Of a stretch of DNA of 64,000 nucleotides, positions 1-8,457 are shown one piece after another. The notes below the pieces were generated by a model. It was not told the DNA's origin. It made no database searches and worked only from the letters and a program-made list of their open reading frames with translations. Origin of the DNA: Singulisphaera sp. GP187 (GTDB taxonomy: Bacteria; Planctomycetota; Planctomycetia; Isosphaerales; Isosphaeraceae). Position numbers and translations under genes: made by a program. Each line of letters starts with the position of its first letter. Position 1 is the first letter of the stretch. Where the stretch lies: positions 3,511,501-3,575,500 of the forward strand of contig NZ_FSRB01000001.1 in NCBI RefSeq assembly GCF_900129635.1. The letters are read 5' to 3'.

Positions 1-28
1 GTCCGTCATCCCACGCGGGATGACGGAC
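1..28. terminator. Perfect 12-bp hairpin, possible terminator
   Basis: The first 28 bases form a perfect 12-bp inverted repeat (GTCCGTCATCCC / GGGATGACGGAC) around the loop ACGC. It probably ends transcription of a gene lying before the window. No T-tract follows on the plus strand, so intrinsic termination in that direction is uncertain. Confidence 0.5.
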
Positions 29-97
29 GCCGTTCGCCCTCACTTGAATGTCCGCCGTGCCTCAACGCCTTTATTTCAGAAGCGAAGGATAGGAACT

Positions 98-370
98 ATG
101 TCGGTCGTTACGATCCCCACTCCGTTGCGTCCTCACACCGGCGGCCAAGCCCGGATCGAAGCCCAGGGAACGACCGTGGCAGAAGTCCTCAGCGACCTCG
201 GATCGCGGTATCCCGAATTCCAGAAACGGATCTTTGACGGCACCGGGGCGCTTCAGCAATACGTCAACGTCTACGTGAATAACGAAGACATCCGTTACCT
301 CGACGACCTGGCCACCCCCGTCGTCGAAAAAGACGTCGTCGACATCATCCCGGCGGTCGCGGGCGGCTGA
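98..370 (+). CDS. MoaD/ThiS-family ubiquitin-like sulfur carrier protein
   Basis: This 90-residue protein has the size and layout of MoaD/ThiS/CysO sulfur carriers: a beta-grasp body, a conserved DIIPAVAGG tail and a terminal Gly-Gly. In this family the last glycine is adenylated and thiocarboxylated by a MoeB/ThiF-type E1, and the sulfur is passed to molybdopterin, thiazole, cysteine or another acceptor. The ATG at 98 is preferred because it follows AAGGATAGGA and removes 26 non-conserved residues that an earlier start would add. The next two genes on the strand are an E1-like enzyme and a cysteine desulfurase, so the three probably form a sulfur-relay set. The final acceptor cannot be told from the sequence. 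No tail beyond Gly-Gly needs removal by a protease. Confidence 0.88.
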   Translation: MSVVTIPTPLRPHTGGQARIEAQGTTVAEVLSDLGSRYPEFQKRIFDGTGALQQYVNVYVNNEDIRYLDDLATPVVEKDVVDIIPAVAGG

Positions 371-700
371 GCAATCGGCTTCGGCCGAATACTCAGCGGC
401 AGCCGCCGATTCGATTCGGTTCGGTTCGATTCGGGCCACATCCCCTTCCTCGAGACTCCCACACGGATCGACGATGGGGGATGAGCCCGGATGGCCCACC
501 CTGCCCTGCTCTCCGGACCAGGCGAGGCGAAGTACTTCGACACGCCATCCTCAGCGGACTCGTGAGCTCCCGGCCTCTGGGTTCGCGTTCTTGACCAAGG
601 CCGTATCCTGGGGCAGTGAACGCGACAGCGAATTGTCATCGTTCCATCTCTTCAAGAGCGCGCCCCCCTTTAGCGGACGACCGCGACCAGGAATTTCCCA
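371..700. other. Intergenic spacer with short tandem repeat
   Basis: No gene is supported in this stretch. It holds a short imperfect tandem repeat of GATTCG/GGTTCG units at about 408-435 and presumably the promoter of the E1-like gene. No clear -35/-10 pair or terminator was recognised. Confidence 0.5.
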
Positions 701-1747
701 ATGTCTTCCGACGTAGCCGACCCGCTCGATCGCTATAGCCGTCAGGTCCGTTTCCCCGCGCTCGGTGAGGCGGGACAACGCAAGCTGATGGCGAGCCGGG
801 TCACGATCTGTGGCTGTGGCGCCCTCGGCACCGTCCTGGCCAACCACCTCGTTCGTGCGGGGGTGGGCCATATCCGGATCGTCGATCGCGACTTCATCGA
901 GACGCACAATCTCCAGCGGCAAATCCTCTTCGACGAACAGGACGTGGCCGACAACCTGCCCAAGGCCGAAGCGGCCGCGCGTAAGCTGCGTCAAATCAAC
1001 AGCGCAGTCACGATCGAGCCGGTCGTCACCGACATCGACCACACCAACATCCTCGACCTGGTGGGCGATGCCGACCTGATCCTCGACGGCACCGATAACT
1101 TCGAGACCCGCTACCTGATCAACGACGCGGCGGTCAAACTCAACAAGCCCTGGATCTTCGGCGGCGTGATCGGCAGCGAAGGCCAGACCATGACGGTCAT
1201 CCCGGGCAAGACCCCTTGCATCCGTTGCCTGATCGAAACCAGCCCGCCGCCCGGCATGACGCCCACCTGCGAGACGGCCGGCGTGCTCGGTCCGGCGGTC
1301 GCCGTGATCGCCTCGTTCGAGGCCGTCGAAGCGATCAAGCTGCTCAGCGGAGCGCACGATGCACTCAATACCGAGCTGATCATGGTCGACCTCTGGGAGT
1401 GGTCGTTCCGCCGCCTCAAGGTGGCCGGCCTGCTGGGCAAGGTCGACTGTCCCTGTTGCAATCAGCGCAAGTTCGAGTGGCTCGACGGTGCGCTCGGCTC
1501 GCACACGACGACCCTCTGCGGGCGCAACGCCGTGCAGATCGCCACCCGCCGCTCGGAGCCCCTGAACTTCGCCGAGATGGCGACGCGACTCGCCGCCCTG
1601 GGCGAGATCCGGCACAACGCATTCATGCTCCGGTTCGCCACCGAGGGCCATGAATTCACCGTCTTCCCCGACGGCCGGGCCATCATCAAGGGAACCAACG
1701 ATATCGCCAAGGCGCGTTCGCTTTATGCCCAGTTCGTCGGGAGCTGA
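701..1747 (+). CDS. MoeB/ThiF/HesA-family sulfur-carrier adenylyltransferase
   Basis: A 348-residue E1-like enzyme expected to adenylate the C-terminal glycine of a MoaD/ThiS-type carrier, very likely the one encoded 330 bp upstream. Visible hallmarks are the arginine-rich RYSRQVRF start, the nucleotide-binding GCGALG (38-43), the acidic VDRD stretch (61-64), NLQRQ (70-74), DGTDN (129-133), the zinc pairs CIRC (173-176) and CPCC (250-253), and Cys190 in PTCETAGVLGP at the usual active-cysteine site. Beyond the zinc site there are about 90 extra residues (CGRNAVQIATRR onward) ending in a small alpha/beta segment without the rhodanese active-site loop. MoeB proper is about 250 residues. This tail also occurs in other bacterial ThiF-family proteins. 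Cytoplasmic. Whether it serves molybdopterin, thiamine or another pathway is unresolved. Confidence 0.9.
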   Translation: MSSDVADPLDRYSRQVRFPALGEAGQRKLMASRVTICGCGALGTVLANHLVRAGVGHIRIVDRDFIETHNLQRQILFDEQDVADNLPKAEAAARKLRQINSAVTIEPVVTDIDHTNILDLVGDADLILDGTDNFETRYLINDAAVKLNKPWIFGGVIGSEGQTMTVIPGKTPCIRCLIETSPPPGMTPTCETAGVLGPAVAVIASFEAVEAIKLLSGAHDALNTELIMVDLWEWSFRRLKVAGLLGKVDCPCCNQRKFEWLDGALGSHTTTLCGRNAVQIATRRSEPLNFAEMATRLAALGEIRHNAFMLRFATEGHEFTVFPDGRAIIKGTNDIAKARSLYAQFVGS

Positions 1748-2102
1748 CACTTCCGGACCAACCCAGGAGAACGCGACCGTCACAAGGCCGGTGCTGGGTC
1801 CTGACGGTCGCCTCTCCGGGGCAGCAACGTGCAAACATGTCGAGTATTTCCCAGGGGCTTGCGCCCCTGGCTAAGAACGGCCGCCCCTCCAGGGCTGTAA
1901 CACACACATAAGATCATTTTTTTCATAATACGTTCTGCCCCCTAGCTAGGCTCGGCCGCCCATCGGAGCCACGGCGACCCTGCCCCTTGGCAAGGCCTCG
2001 CAGTCGTACTTTCCCTGACCATCCCGAGTCGCTTCAACCAATCATTCTTTTGACGCCAAAAATGTCTCTGTGGTGAAAGCCCTCCTGAGATCGGATCCGA
2101 TC
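1748..2102. other. Intergenic region with palindromic repeat
   Basis: No gene is supported. At about 1851-1873 the sequence contains the palindrome CCAGGGGCTTGCGCCCCTGG, followed by a GCCGCCCCTCCAGGG motif. A related GGGGCGCAAGCCCC palindrome lies near 45,330, so this looks like a dispersed intergenic repeat. Just after it is an AT-rich stretch (TCATTTTTTTCATAATACG, about 1915-1934) that may contain a promoter. Confidence 0.45.
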
Positions 2103-3251
2103 ATGATCTACCTCGACAACGCCGCCACCAGTTTTCCGAAGCCCGAGCCGGTCTACCAGGCTCTCGACACGTTCGCTCGGACGAACCTGGCCAACCCCGG
2201 GCGGGCCGGGCACCGGATGGCCGTCGCCGCCGAGCGCACGTTGGATGACACGCGGCACGCCCTCAACCAGTTCTTTCGAGGCGAAAGCCCCGACCGCTGG
2301 ATCTTCACGCTCAACTGTACCGATGGGCTGAACCTGGCGATCAAAGGGAGCGTGAAGCCGGGCGATCATGTCATCACGTCGGATCTGGAGCATAACTCGA
2401 TCAGCCGGCCGTTGTGTGCGCTCGAGAAGGCCGGAGTGATCACCCTGACCCGGCTCGCTTCGGAAGGCGGCTATCTCGATCCGGAGGCCGTTCGCAAGGC
2501 GCTGACGCCGAAGACGGCGCTGGTGGCCTTGACCCATGCGTCCAACGTCCTGGGAACCGTCCAGCCGATCGAAGCGATCGCCCCGATCGTCCGCGAGGCG
2601 AACGCCCTGTTCCTGGTCGACGCCGCGCAGTCGGCCGGCGTGGTCGCGATCGACCTGCGGGCCACACCGATCGACTTTCTCGCCTTTCCCGGGCACAAGT
2701 CGCTCTACGGACCGACGGGCACGGGGGCCCTCTACGTCGGGCCGCGAGCCAACCCTCGTGCCTGGCGCGAGGGGGGGACCGGCGGTGATTCGTCGAGCGA
2801 GACCCAGCCGAGCGTCCTCCCCTACCTGCTCGAAGGGGGAACGCCCAACGTGCTCGGCGTTGCGGGCCTCGCCGCGGGCCTCGCCTGGGTCGCCAAGCGC
2901 GGGGTCGAGGAGATCCGCCGCCATGAGGTCGCGTTGCTCCAACGCGTCGTCGATTGGGCCGAGGGGACCGAAGGCTGGCGAATCACCGGGCGGTGGGACC
3001 CGGCGTCGCATGTCGGAGCCCTTTCGCTCGTCGTTCCCGAGGCACTCACCCCCCAAGACCTCGGCTCGATCCTCGACACCAGCTTCGAGATCGCCGTGCG
3101 GCCCGGCCTGCACTGTGCTCCTTACATCCACCGAGCCCTGGGCACCTTCCCGGACGGTACCCTCCGTGTCAGCCCCGGTCCGTTCACCACGGACGAGGAG
3201 ATCGCCACGTTCCTGAACGCCCTGACCGAGATCACCGCGGGCGTTCTTTGA
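2103..3251 (+). CDS. Cysteine desulfurase family protein (class V aminotransferase fold)
   Basis: A PLP enzyme of about 382 residues that should remove sulfur from cysteine as an enzyme-bound persulfide. It begins IYLDNAATSFPKP, typical of the family. EHNS (96-99), DAAQS (173-177) and the Schiff-base lysine K199 in FPGHKSLYGPTGTG are present. The putative persulfide cysteine is about residue 338 in GLHCAP. The ATG at 2103 starts directly before the conserved IYLDNAATS. An in-frame start at 2070 would add 11 residues. The small loop around the cysteine suggests a SufS/CsdA-like or TIGR01977-type enzyme rather than NifS/IscS. It follows a carrier and an E1-like gene and is the likely sulfur donor. 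Its 3' end overlaps the convergent gene by 20 bp. Confidence 0.88.
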   Translation: MIYLDNAATSFPKPEPVYQALDTFARTNLANPGRAGHRMAVAAERTLDDTRHALNQFFRGESPDRWIFTLNCTDGLNLAIKGSVKPGDHVITSDLEHNSISRPLCALEKAGVITLTRLASEGGYLDPEAVRKALTPKTALVALTHASNVLGTVQPIEAIAPIVREANALFLVDAAQSAGVVAIDLRATPIDFLAFPGHKSLYGPTGTGALYVGPRANPRAWREGGTGGDSSSETQPSVLPYLLEGGTPNVLGVAGLAAGLAWVAKRGVEEIRRHEVALLQRVVDWAEGTEGWRITGRWDPASHVGALSLVVPEALTPQDLGSILDTSFEIAVRPGLHCAPYIHRALGTFPDGTLRVSPGPFTTDEEIATFLNALTEITAGVL

Positions 3252-4413
3252 CCTCAGCCGGCCGCGCCGGCTCGACCTCGATCGCCTTCGAGGTTTCCGG
3301 CGCCGGGCGGGTCGCGCCGCTCGGCTTATCGGAATCTTTCGACGTTCCCTTGGTTTGATCGGCCGGGGGCAACGTCGGGGGAGCGAGGAACGGCATTACG
3401 TTTTTGCGATGCCCTCCCTTCAAGTGGACGACCACCGGGTCCGGCGTCTTGCTGACCCGGATCGTCTTGGTCTCCTTCTTCTCGTCGGCAGTCCCCTCGT
3501 GGGTGATCATTTCGAGGGTCGCCTCGAGGGCGGGCTTGTCGGGGTTGTTATAGATCGTCTCGATCCGGATCGTGTAATCGCCGTCGAAGCCGCGCGGACA
3601 GACGTAAACGCTCTCCGGATGTAAGCCATAGCCTCCCTTGATGATTGCGCCCCCGAAGACGGTTCGAGGCGCAACGTCGCGAGCGGTGGCGCCGAGTGGT
3701 TCTTCCACCATCAGGCCGAGGCTAGCATCACCGGTCCAGGTCAGCCTGACGAAGACGTCGCGGAACTCGGCCTCGGTCACACGCGTCAAGAGGGTCTCAG
3801 ACTCGGGGGTTCGTCCCTCCTCCCGCAGGCTCTTGGCCAGGGTCTCCGCCTGTTGTCGGGCCTCGCGACGCACCTTCTCATCGAAGCCGGGCCAGCCCAG
3901 GGAGAAGAGTTTTTCGATGGCCATCGCCATCCGTTCCGGATCCTTCGTCTTCTGAGCCAGGTTGATCATCATGATCAAGGGTTCGGACCGGTGGGGGATC
4001 TTCTCGGCCGCTTCGTCCAGGAGCGTTCCGACCCGGTCGTATTCGCCGTTCAAGAGCATCATATCGGCCACGCTCACGAGGTGGTTCGGGTTGTGGCTCC
4101 GTTGCGCCATGTCGGCCGCATACCCCAGGGAGGTTTTGAAGTCCTTTTCAGGCCCCTTGTTCATCTTGATCGCGAGGGCGAGCGCCTCATACATCCAGGG
4201 CTCGGCATCCTTGCTGTGGTAGGCCAAGAAGCCCCTGAGAACCGCCTCGACGTCCTGACTCTTCTGGTTGAAGTTGAGAAGCGTAACCTTCTCCTTGAGA
4301 TCGTTGGACGTTTCGCGATGCGTTCGATAGTAGTTTTTCCAATATTGAAACGTGCTCGCCGACTTCTTCTGGGTTTTCACGCTCCCCTTGGCCGCGGGGG
4401 CGATCGGGATCAA
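3232..4413 (-). CDS. TPR-containing protein, possibly the 3' half of a frameshifted fusion
   Basis: About 393 residues with helical repeats over roughly residues 25-215 (EAVLRGFLAYHSKDAEPWMYEALALA and similar TPR-like units), then a beta-rich domain (SVYVCPRGFDGDYTIRIETIY) and a Pro/Ser/Thr-rich tail. No enzymatic motif is seen. The start is a problem. There is no ATG or GTG in frame, and the only usual candidate is a TTG at 4413 inside an Ala/Pro-rich stretch with no Shine-Dalgarno. The same frame stays open upstream through a Pro/Ala/Ser-rich linker to 4623, across the end of the preceding gene. It may therefore be translated by a -1 shift from that gene at an A9 run (4592-4600). Otherwise it starts at TTG or is damaged at its 5' end. 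Confidence 0.7.
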   Translation of the reverse strand: MIPIAPAAKGSVKTQKKSASTFQYWKNYYRTHRETSNDLKEKVTLLNFNQKSQDVEAVLRGFLAYHSKDAEPWMYEALALAIKMNKGPEKDFKTSLGYAADMAQRSHNPNHLVSVADMMLLNGEYDRVGTLLDEAAEKIPHRSEPLIMMINLAQKTKDPERMAMAIEKLFSLGWPGFDEKVRREARQQAETLAKSLREEGRTPESETLLTRVTEAEFRDVFVRLTWTGDASLGLMVEEPLGATARDVAPRTVFGGAIIKGGYGLHPESVYVCPRGFDGDYTIRIETIYNNPDKPALEATLEMITHEGTADEKKETKTIRVSKTPDPVVVHLKGGHRKNVMPFLAPPTLPPADQTKGTSKDSDKPSGATRPAPETSKAIEVEPARPAEVKERPR

Positions 4414-4583
4414 ACCGGCAGGGGCCGCCGAAGGCTGAGCGGGGGCGATCGTCAGCGGGGCATCGCGATTAGGCTTCCCCGACGAAGTGCGCGGGGAGGA
4501 AACGCCACCGGGACCAGGTGACTTGACGCCACGCTGGTCCCGGGAAGGTTGAACCGTTGAGGGAGCGGGCTGGGCCGCCTCAA

Positions 4584-6257
4584 TTAGCTGCTTTTTTTTT
4601 GCGAGAAGGCACCGGCCGAGTCAGCCGACTGCGCGGGATCGGTCGCGGGGACGGACATCATGCCGCCCATGCCACCCATACCACCGCCCATGCCGCCGCC
4701 CATACCACCGCCCATACCGCCCATCATGCCGCCGCCCATACCACCGCCCATACCGCCCATGCCGCCGCCCATACCACCGCCCATACCGCCACCCATGAGC
4801 GAGAGCGGGATGATCGCCAGGTCGGCCACCGGGTAGACGCGGATTTCGGTCGGCTGGTCTTCGGAGTCTTCGTTCGTGATCGTCAGCAAGCCGTCCTTCA
4901 CCGTGTAGGTCAGGCCGAGTTGCTTGAGCATCAGCCGAAGGGTGGTCTTGAGCGGCACCCCCTCCAGGTCCAACGTCACGGGCGAGGTCATCGTCTTCTC
5001 AGCCTCTTGGAGGCCGACCGGGTCGACGTAGATCGGGATCCCGTTGTCGTTGGCGCCCGTGGTCGCGCTCTTGATGTACTTCAGGACGTCTTCGAGCGGC
5101 GTTTCGTTGCCGAACGACATCGAGATCGGATCATCCAACTTGGCCAGAATCGACTTGGTTTTCACGTCGCGATCGAGCAAGTCGACCGCGCGGCCGTAGC
5201 GACGGATTCGCTTTTCCGACAAGGTACGCCACTGGTTGGCGTCGGGATACTCGAGCGTAATCGTATCGGGGAACGGCACCGCCGCGCGATCGACGTCCTG
5301 GAGCGAGAGCATGAAGCGGAACTCTTTGAGCTGCTCAAACGCCAGCTCCTGGGCGAGGAAGCCCACCATCTCGGCCACCATCACGCCGGCGCGGGGGGTC
5401 GGATCGTTGGGGACCAAGGCCCGGGCCTTCTGGGCGAGCATCCGCGCCTCGTAGAACGGAGCGGTGGCGATCCCGATGTCACCCATGCCACCATTGTAGA
5501 GGATATTATACGTCCCCTGGGCCATCAGGCTGTCGAACTGGACCATCATCACGCTGACGGTCGCCTGATTGCGTTCGACGAGGTCGAGCGCCCGGATCCG
5601 CTGGTCGGCGGAGGCCTCACGGCGGAGCCGCTCGGCCTGCTCCTGGACGATCCGCTCTTCGGCGCGGACGGTGGAGAGGATCTGCGACTGGATCCGTCGA
5701 TCGAGGTCGTTGCGGACCGATTCGGGGACGTCGGTGGCCGCTCGTGCCACAGTCTGTGCCAGGCGAAGCGTGGTGAGCGCGGCCTCGGGTTGTCCGCCAT
5801 TGACCAGCTCGCGAGCGGCCTGAAGCCGCTGATTGATGTCGGCGACGAGCTGCTGGCGAACGACGTCGGCAACGCGGGCCGCTTCTTCGAGCGTGGCCTG
5901 GGGCTGGCGATCAGCGGCGGCCTCGGTGCCTGCTGGAACCGGCGCGGGGGGCGGGGCCTCGGCGGAAATGGCAGGGGGGGCCTCAGCGGGCGGCGCGTCC
6001 GGCGGGGCCTGGAATGCGACCTGGATCCGGGCCAATGCCCGCTTGGCTTGGTCGTTGCGGGGGTCGAGTTCAAGCGCCTTGCGGTAGAAGGACTTCGCCT
6101 GCTCGGACGCACCCTGCGCCAATGCCTGTCGGCCGAGCTCGGTGAGCTGCTTCGGCAACGGCGGCGTGTCGGCGGCTCGTGACGAGACACCGGTTAAGAG
6201 CAGGCCGCTCAATGTCAACGGCCCGAGACCTCTCCACATCCTCGCGGTTTGGGACAT
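4584..6257 (-). CDS. Secreted TPR and secretin short-domain protein with Met-Gly repeat tail
   Basis: A 557-residue exported protein. It starts at ATG 6257, behind GGAGACGAACAATC. A signal peptide (MSQTARMWRGLGPLTLSGL..SRAAD) is followed by a TPR-like segment (LTELGRQALAQGASEQAKSFYRKAL), a long helical region, and near residues 370-470 a domain of the secretin/TonB short N-terminal type (PLEDVLKYIKS...VTLDLEGVPLKTTLRLMLKQLGLTYTVKDGLLTITN). This domain binds partners in GspD/PilQ-type secretins, but no beta-barrel secretin domain follows. The last 70 residues contain 47 residues of MGGG/MGG repeats (DNA 4656-4796). The gene ends in SQKKSS at an A9 run, and the next gene continues in the -1 frame. 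Role unknown, probably periplasmic. Confidence 0.82.
   Translation of the reverse strand: MSQTARMWRGLGPLTLSGLLLTGVSSRAADTPPLPKQLTELGRQALAQGASEQAKSFYRKALELDPRNDQAKRALARIQVAFQAPPDAPPAEAPPAISAEAPPPAPVPAGTEAAADRQPQATLEEAARVADVVRQQLVADINQRLQAARELVNGGQPEAALTTLRLAQTVARAATDVPESVRNDLDRRIQSQILSTVRAEERIVQEQAERLRREASADQRIRALDLVERNQATVSVMMVQFDSLMAQGTYNILYNGGMGDIGIATAPFYEARMLAQKARALVPNDPTPRAGVMVAEMVGFLAQELAFEQLKEFRFMLSLQDVDRAAVPFPDTITLEYPDANQWRTLSEKRIRRYGRAVDLLDRDVKTKSILAKLDDPISMSFGNETPLEDVLKYIKSATTGANDNGIPIYVDPVGLQEAEKTMTSPVTLDLEGVPLKTTLRLMLKQLGLTYTVKDGLLTITNEDSEDQPTEIRVYPVADLAIIPLSLMGGGMGGGMGGGMGGMGGGMGGGMMGGMGGGMGGGMGGGMGGMGGMMSVPATDPAQSADSAGAFSQKKSS
4592..4600 (-). other. A9 homopolymer, candidate -1 frameshift or slippage site
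   Basis: On the minus strand the secretin-like gene reads CAA AAA AAA AGC AGC TAA. A slip of one base back at A-AAA-AAA continues as AAG CAG CTA ATT GAG and enters the open frame of the TPR protein without a stop. The joined linker is rich in Ala, Pro, Ser and Gly, like a genuine interdomain linker. Programmed frameshifting, transcriptional slippage, a recent indel and a sequencing error in the homopolymer all remain possible. Confidence 0.45.
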
Positions 6258-6798
6258 GATTGTTCGTCTCCAGAAGGGGATCCCGGCCTTACGTCCGGTA
6301 CGAGCGTGGGGATGCGTCATTGTCATCAAAAGAGAACGACCGTGACTCAGCAAATCGGATTCGATTCCACCACGGAGGACCAGCCGGATCGATGAAGGCT
6401 CACCGAGCGCCGGCGGGACCAAAATCAAGTCGAGAGCAAGGTTGCGACCGTTCTCCTACGGTTTCTCTTATTATGCCACATAGAACACCTTGAGGCACAA
6501 GTCATCCCCTGCTCCAAATCGGGGTGGCCCGAAATCGGCCAGCGGCCCGTCGCCACCACCACGATGCCGATTGTCAACGTGCCGAACCGCGATCGCTTTT
6601 GACAGCCTTAGAGGGATGTTCTATCAACAGTTAGAGCAAATCCCGATCCATCACTCGGCGTGAGGGTGCGACGGCTGAAGGATAGGGTCCATCGATTCCA
6701 AACAGACGGCGATTCCTCGAAATCAGCTTCACTCGGCGAGTCGCCTCCGAGCGATCGAAACGACCCCGCCTCAGTCAGGGGAGAACAGAGAATTGGTC
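6258..6798. other. Divergent intergenic region
   Basis: About 540 bp between two divergently transcribed genes. No additional gene is supported. The part at 6460-6500 is AT-rich and may hold promoters for either gene. No operator or riboswitch pattern was recognised. Confidence 0.4.
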
Positions 6799-7233
6799 AT
6801 GTCTGATCGCCCTAAGAAAAAGACGCCGTCCACGGCGAAGAAATTCGATCCACCCGCCATCCCGGAAGACGCGATTCTGCACGACCGTCGGAGTGGCCCC
6901 CCGCAGCACACTCGTAAGACAGGGGCCCACGCGACGCCAACGGCGAATCCTCCGAGCAGTCCCCCCGAAGGACGGGTCAAGAAAGAACGGCGAAGGCGGA
7001 TCGATCCGACCACCTTCGAGAAGCAGTATACTGACGACGAGATCGAGTTCATGAATGCGATGCAGCACTTCAAGATGCAATCGGGCCGCTCGTATCCCAC
7101 CTGCGGCGAAGTGCTCAAGGTCGCCAACGAACTCGGCTACCGTAAAATGCTTGCCCTCAAGCTGATCCCGGGGATCGACGACTCCACGCCTTACTCCGAT
7201 GGGTCAAACGGCTCCCCACCGAAGATCACCTGA
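6799..7233 (+). CDS. Conserved small hypothetical protein with basic, disordered N-terminus
   Basis: A 144-residue soluble protein. The first 80 residues are Lys/Arg/Pro-rich and likely disordered (DRPKKKTPSTAKKFD, PPEGRVKKERRRR). The rest is a compact helical block, DDEIEFMNAMQHFK followed by SGRSYPTCGEVLKVANELGYRK, a pattern I associate with short planctomycete-specific proteins. The helix-turn-helix-like length and basic arm would suit nucleic-acid binding, but this is inference only. ATG 6799 is chosen over an in-frame TTG six bases earlier, with GAGAACAGAGAA upstream. A bidirectional terminator-like hairpin follows. Confidence 0.7.
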   Translation: MSDRPKKKTPSTAKKFDPPAIPEDAILHDRRSGPPQHTRKTGAHATPTANPPSSPPEGRVKKERRRRIDPTTFEKQYTDDEIEFMNAMQHFKMQSGRSYPTCGEVLKVANELGYRKMLALKLIPGIDDSTPYSDGSNGSPPKIT

Positions 7234-7274
7234 GGCCGCGCCCTCGGAATGATCCGACAGAACCCCCCCCCCCC

Positions 7275-7314
7275 AAAAAAAAAACGACCCGGGGCCACGC
7301 GGGCACCGGGTCGT
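7275..7314 (-). terminator. Rho-independent terminator of the downstream minus-strand gene
   Basis: A 9-bp stem ACGACCCGG / CCGGGTCGT (7284-7292 with 7306-7314) is followed on the minus strand by ten T residues (7284-7275), a classic intrinsic terminator for the gene at 7353-8147. Next to it lies a run of 12 C on the plus strand (7263-7274), an unusual pair of adjacent homopolymers. Confidence 0.85.
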
Positions 7315-7352
7315 CTCCGTCTCTGTCATCGGCGGGCAACTGATCCATTCCC

Positions 7353-8147
7353 TCAGCGCGAGATGGTGACGACGGCGGGGCCGTGGATCAGGCTTGCCCA
7401 GGCAACGACCGCCTCACGCGTCAGGCGGACGGCGTTCGTCAGTCGATTCTCGCCTCGCCCGGTCGCGACGGTGGCCACGGTCGCGGCTTCATTCCCATCG
7501 GAGCTCCGGTCCAAAGCAGCGGCCTCACCCGGATCCCGGTCTTGGTGGATCTCGAGCGTCAGGGCGGCGAGCGCGGAGGCGTCCTGGTCGAATTGGGTCA
7601 CCGTGGTCTCGATCAGTTCCTCAAACGCCAGGTCGAGGGGATTGGACTCATTCGCCTCGACCCATTCGACCGGCATGCTCAGGGGCATGGCCTCGGCCCA
7701 ACCCTCGAACACGAGCTCGATCAAGTCGAGAGGATTGGCCTCCTCACTCTGAAGCGCGGCCGGTTCAGTGGGCAGGTCGATCGCCAGGGATTTCGACGGA
7801 TCCGAAACCGCCAGTTGGTCGCTGCTCTTGACGAGTTGGTCCATTTCCCGAGTCGTCGCCGCAAGCACATCTTGAGCGAACAGGGCGACCGAATCGTCGA
7901 CCACGCCGGCAAATTCCTCGTCCGAGACCAGCGTGAGCGCCGGAGCAGACAACGGAAGCGAAGTCTCGGCGGGGTCGTCGACGAGAACATACACCCCCTG
8001 GTCCGACGTGGTTTGCGGATCCCATTCCGCGAGGCGGTCGTTGACCCAGTGTTGCGCGGAGCGGCTCAGCGTATCCAGGTCACGTCGAGGCGGCATGCTC
8101 AGACCGAGTCCGATGACCAGCCCGACTAAGATCAGGCGCAGCACCAT
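7353..8147 (-). CDS. Hypothetical membrane-anchored acidic protein
   Basis: About 264 residues. The start at ATG 8147 follows GGAGAACGACC and gives an N-terminal hydrophobic segment (MVLRLILVGLVIGLGLS) that is a signal anchor or signal peptide. The remainder is acidic, rich in Asp, Glu, Ala and Leu, with no cysteine and no recognised domain. A start at 8180 would put 11 polar residues before the hydrophobic segment. It is transcribed alone, has a strong terminator, and diverges from the LegB-like gene. Its function is not recognised. Confidence 0.65.
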   Translation of the reverse strand: MVLRLILVGLVIGLGLSMPPRRDLDTLSRSAQHWVNDRLAEWDPQTTSDQGVYVLVDDPAETSLPLSAPALTLVSDEEFAGVVDDSVALFAQDVLAATTREMDQLVKSSDQLAVSDPSKSLAIDLPTEPAALQSEEANPLDLIELVFEGWAEAMPLSMPVEWVEANESNPLDLAFEELIETTVTQFDQDASALAALTLEIHQDRDPGEAAALDRSSDGNEAATVATVATGRGENRLTNAVRLTREAVVAWASLIHGPAVVTISR

Positions 8148-8457
8148 CGGTCGTTCTCCGCGATATTGTAGCGTCGTCATTGCAGTTTGATCCGTTCAAT
8201 GGGGTCGTCTGAAGTCGTCCGTGGTGACCCATTGATCCTTCGGTGTCAAACAATATCGACAGGGCAGACGCGTTCCTTTAGGGGTTTCGGGGGATTCAGG
8301 CAGAGATTCCTATGGAGCCGATCCCCAACGAGCGCCCGCGAAGCCGAGCGACGGAGGTGATTTCGCGTTGCTCGATGAGCGGAAATCCGTAGGATGACGG
8401 CGGGTTCCGTCAGGAATAGAGCGCTGAGTTCGATTCGATCCCAAGGAGTGGCCTGCG
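8148..8457. other. Divergent promoter region
   Basis: About 310 bp between the membrane protein and the epimerase/dehydratase genes. No gene is supported. It must contain promoters for both directions, but no convincing box was recognised. Confidence 0.4.

Noticed and set aside
551..1834. Long antisense reading frame across the E1-like gene
   Set aside because: High-GC shadow of a well-supported gene; it has no family motifs, signal or Shine-Dalgarno.
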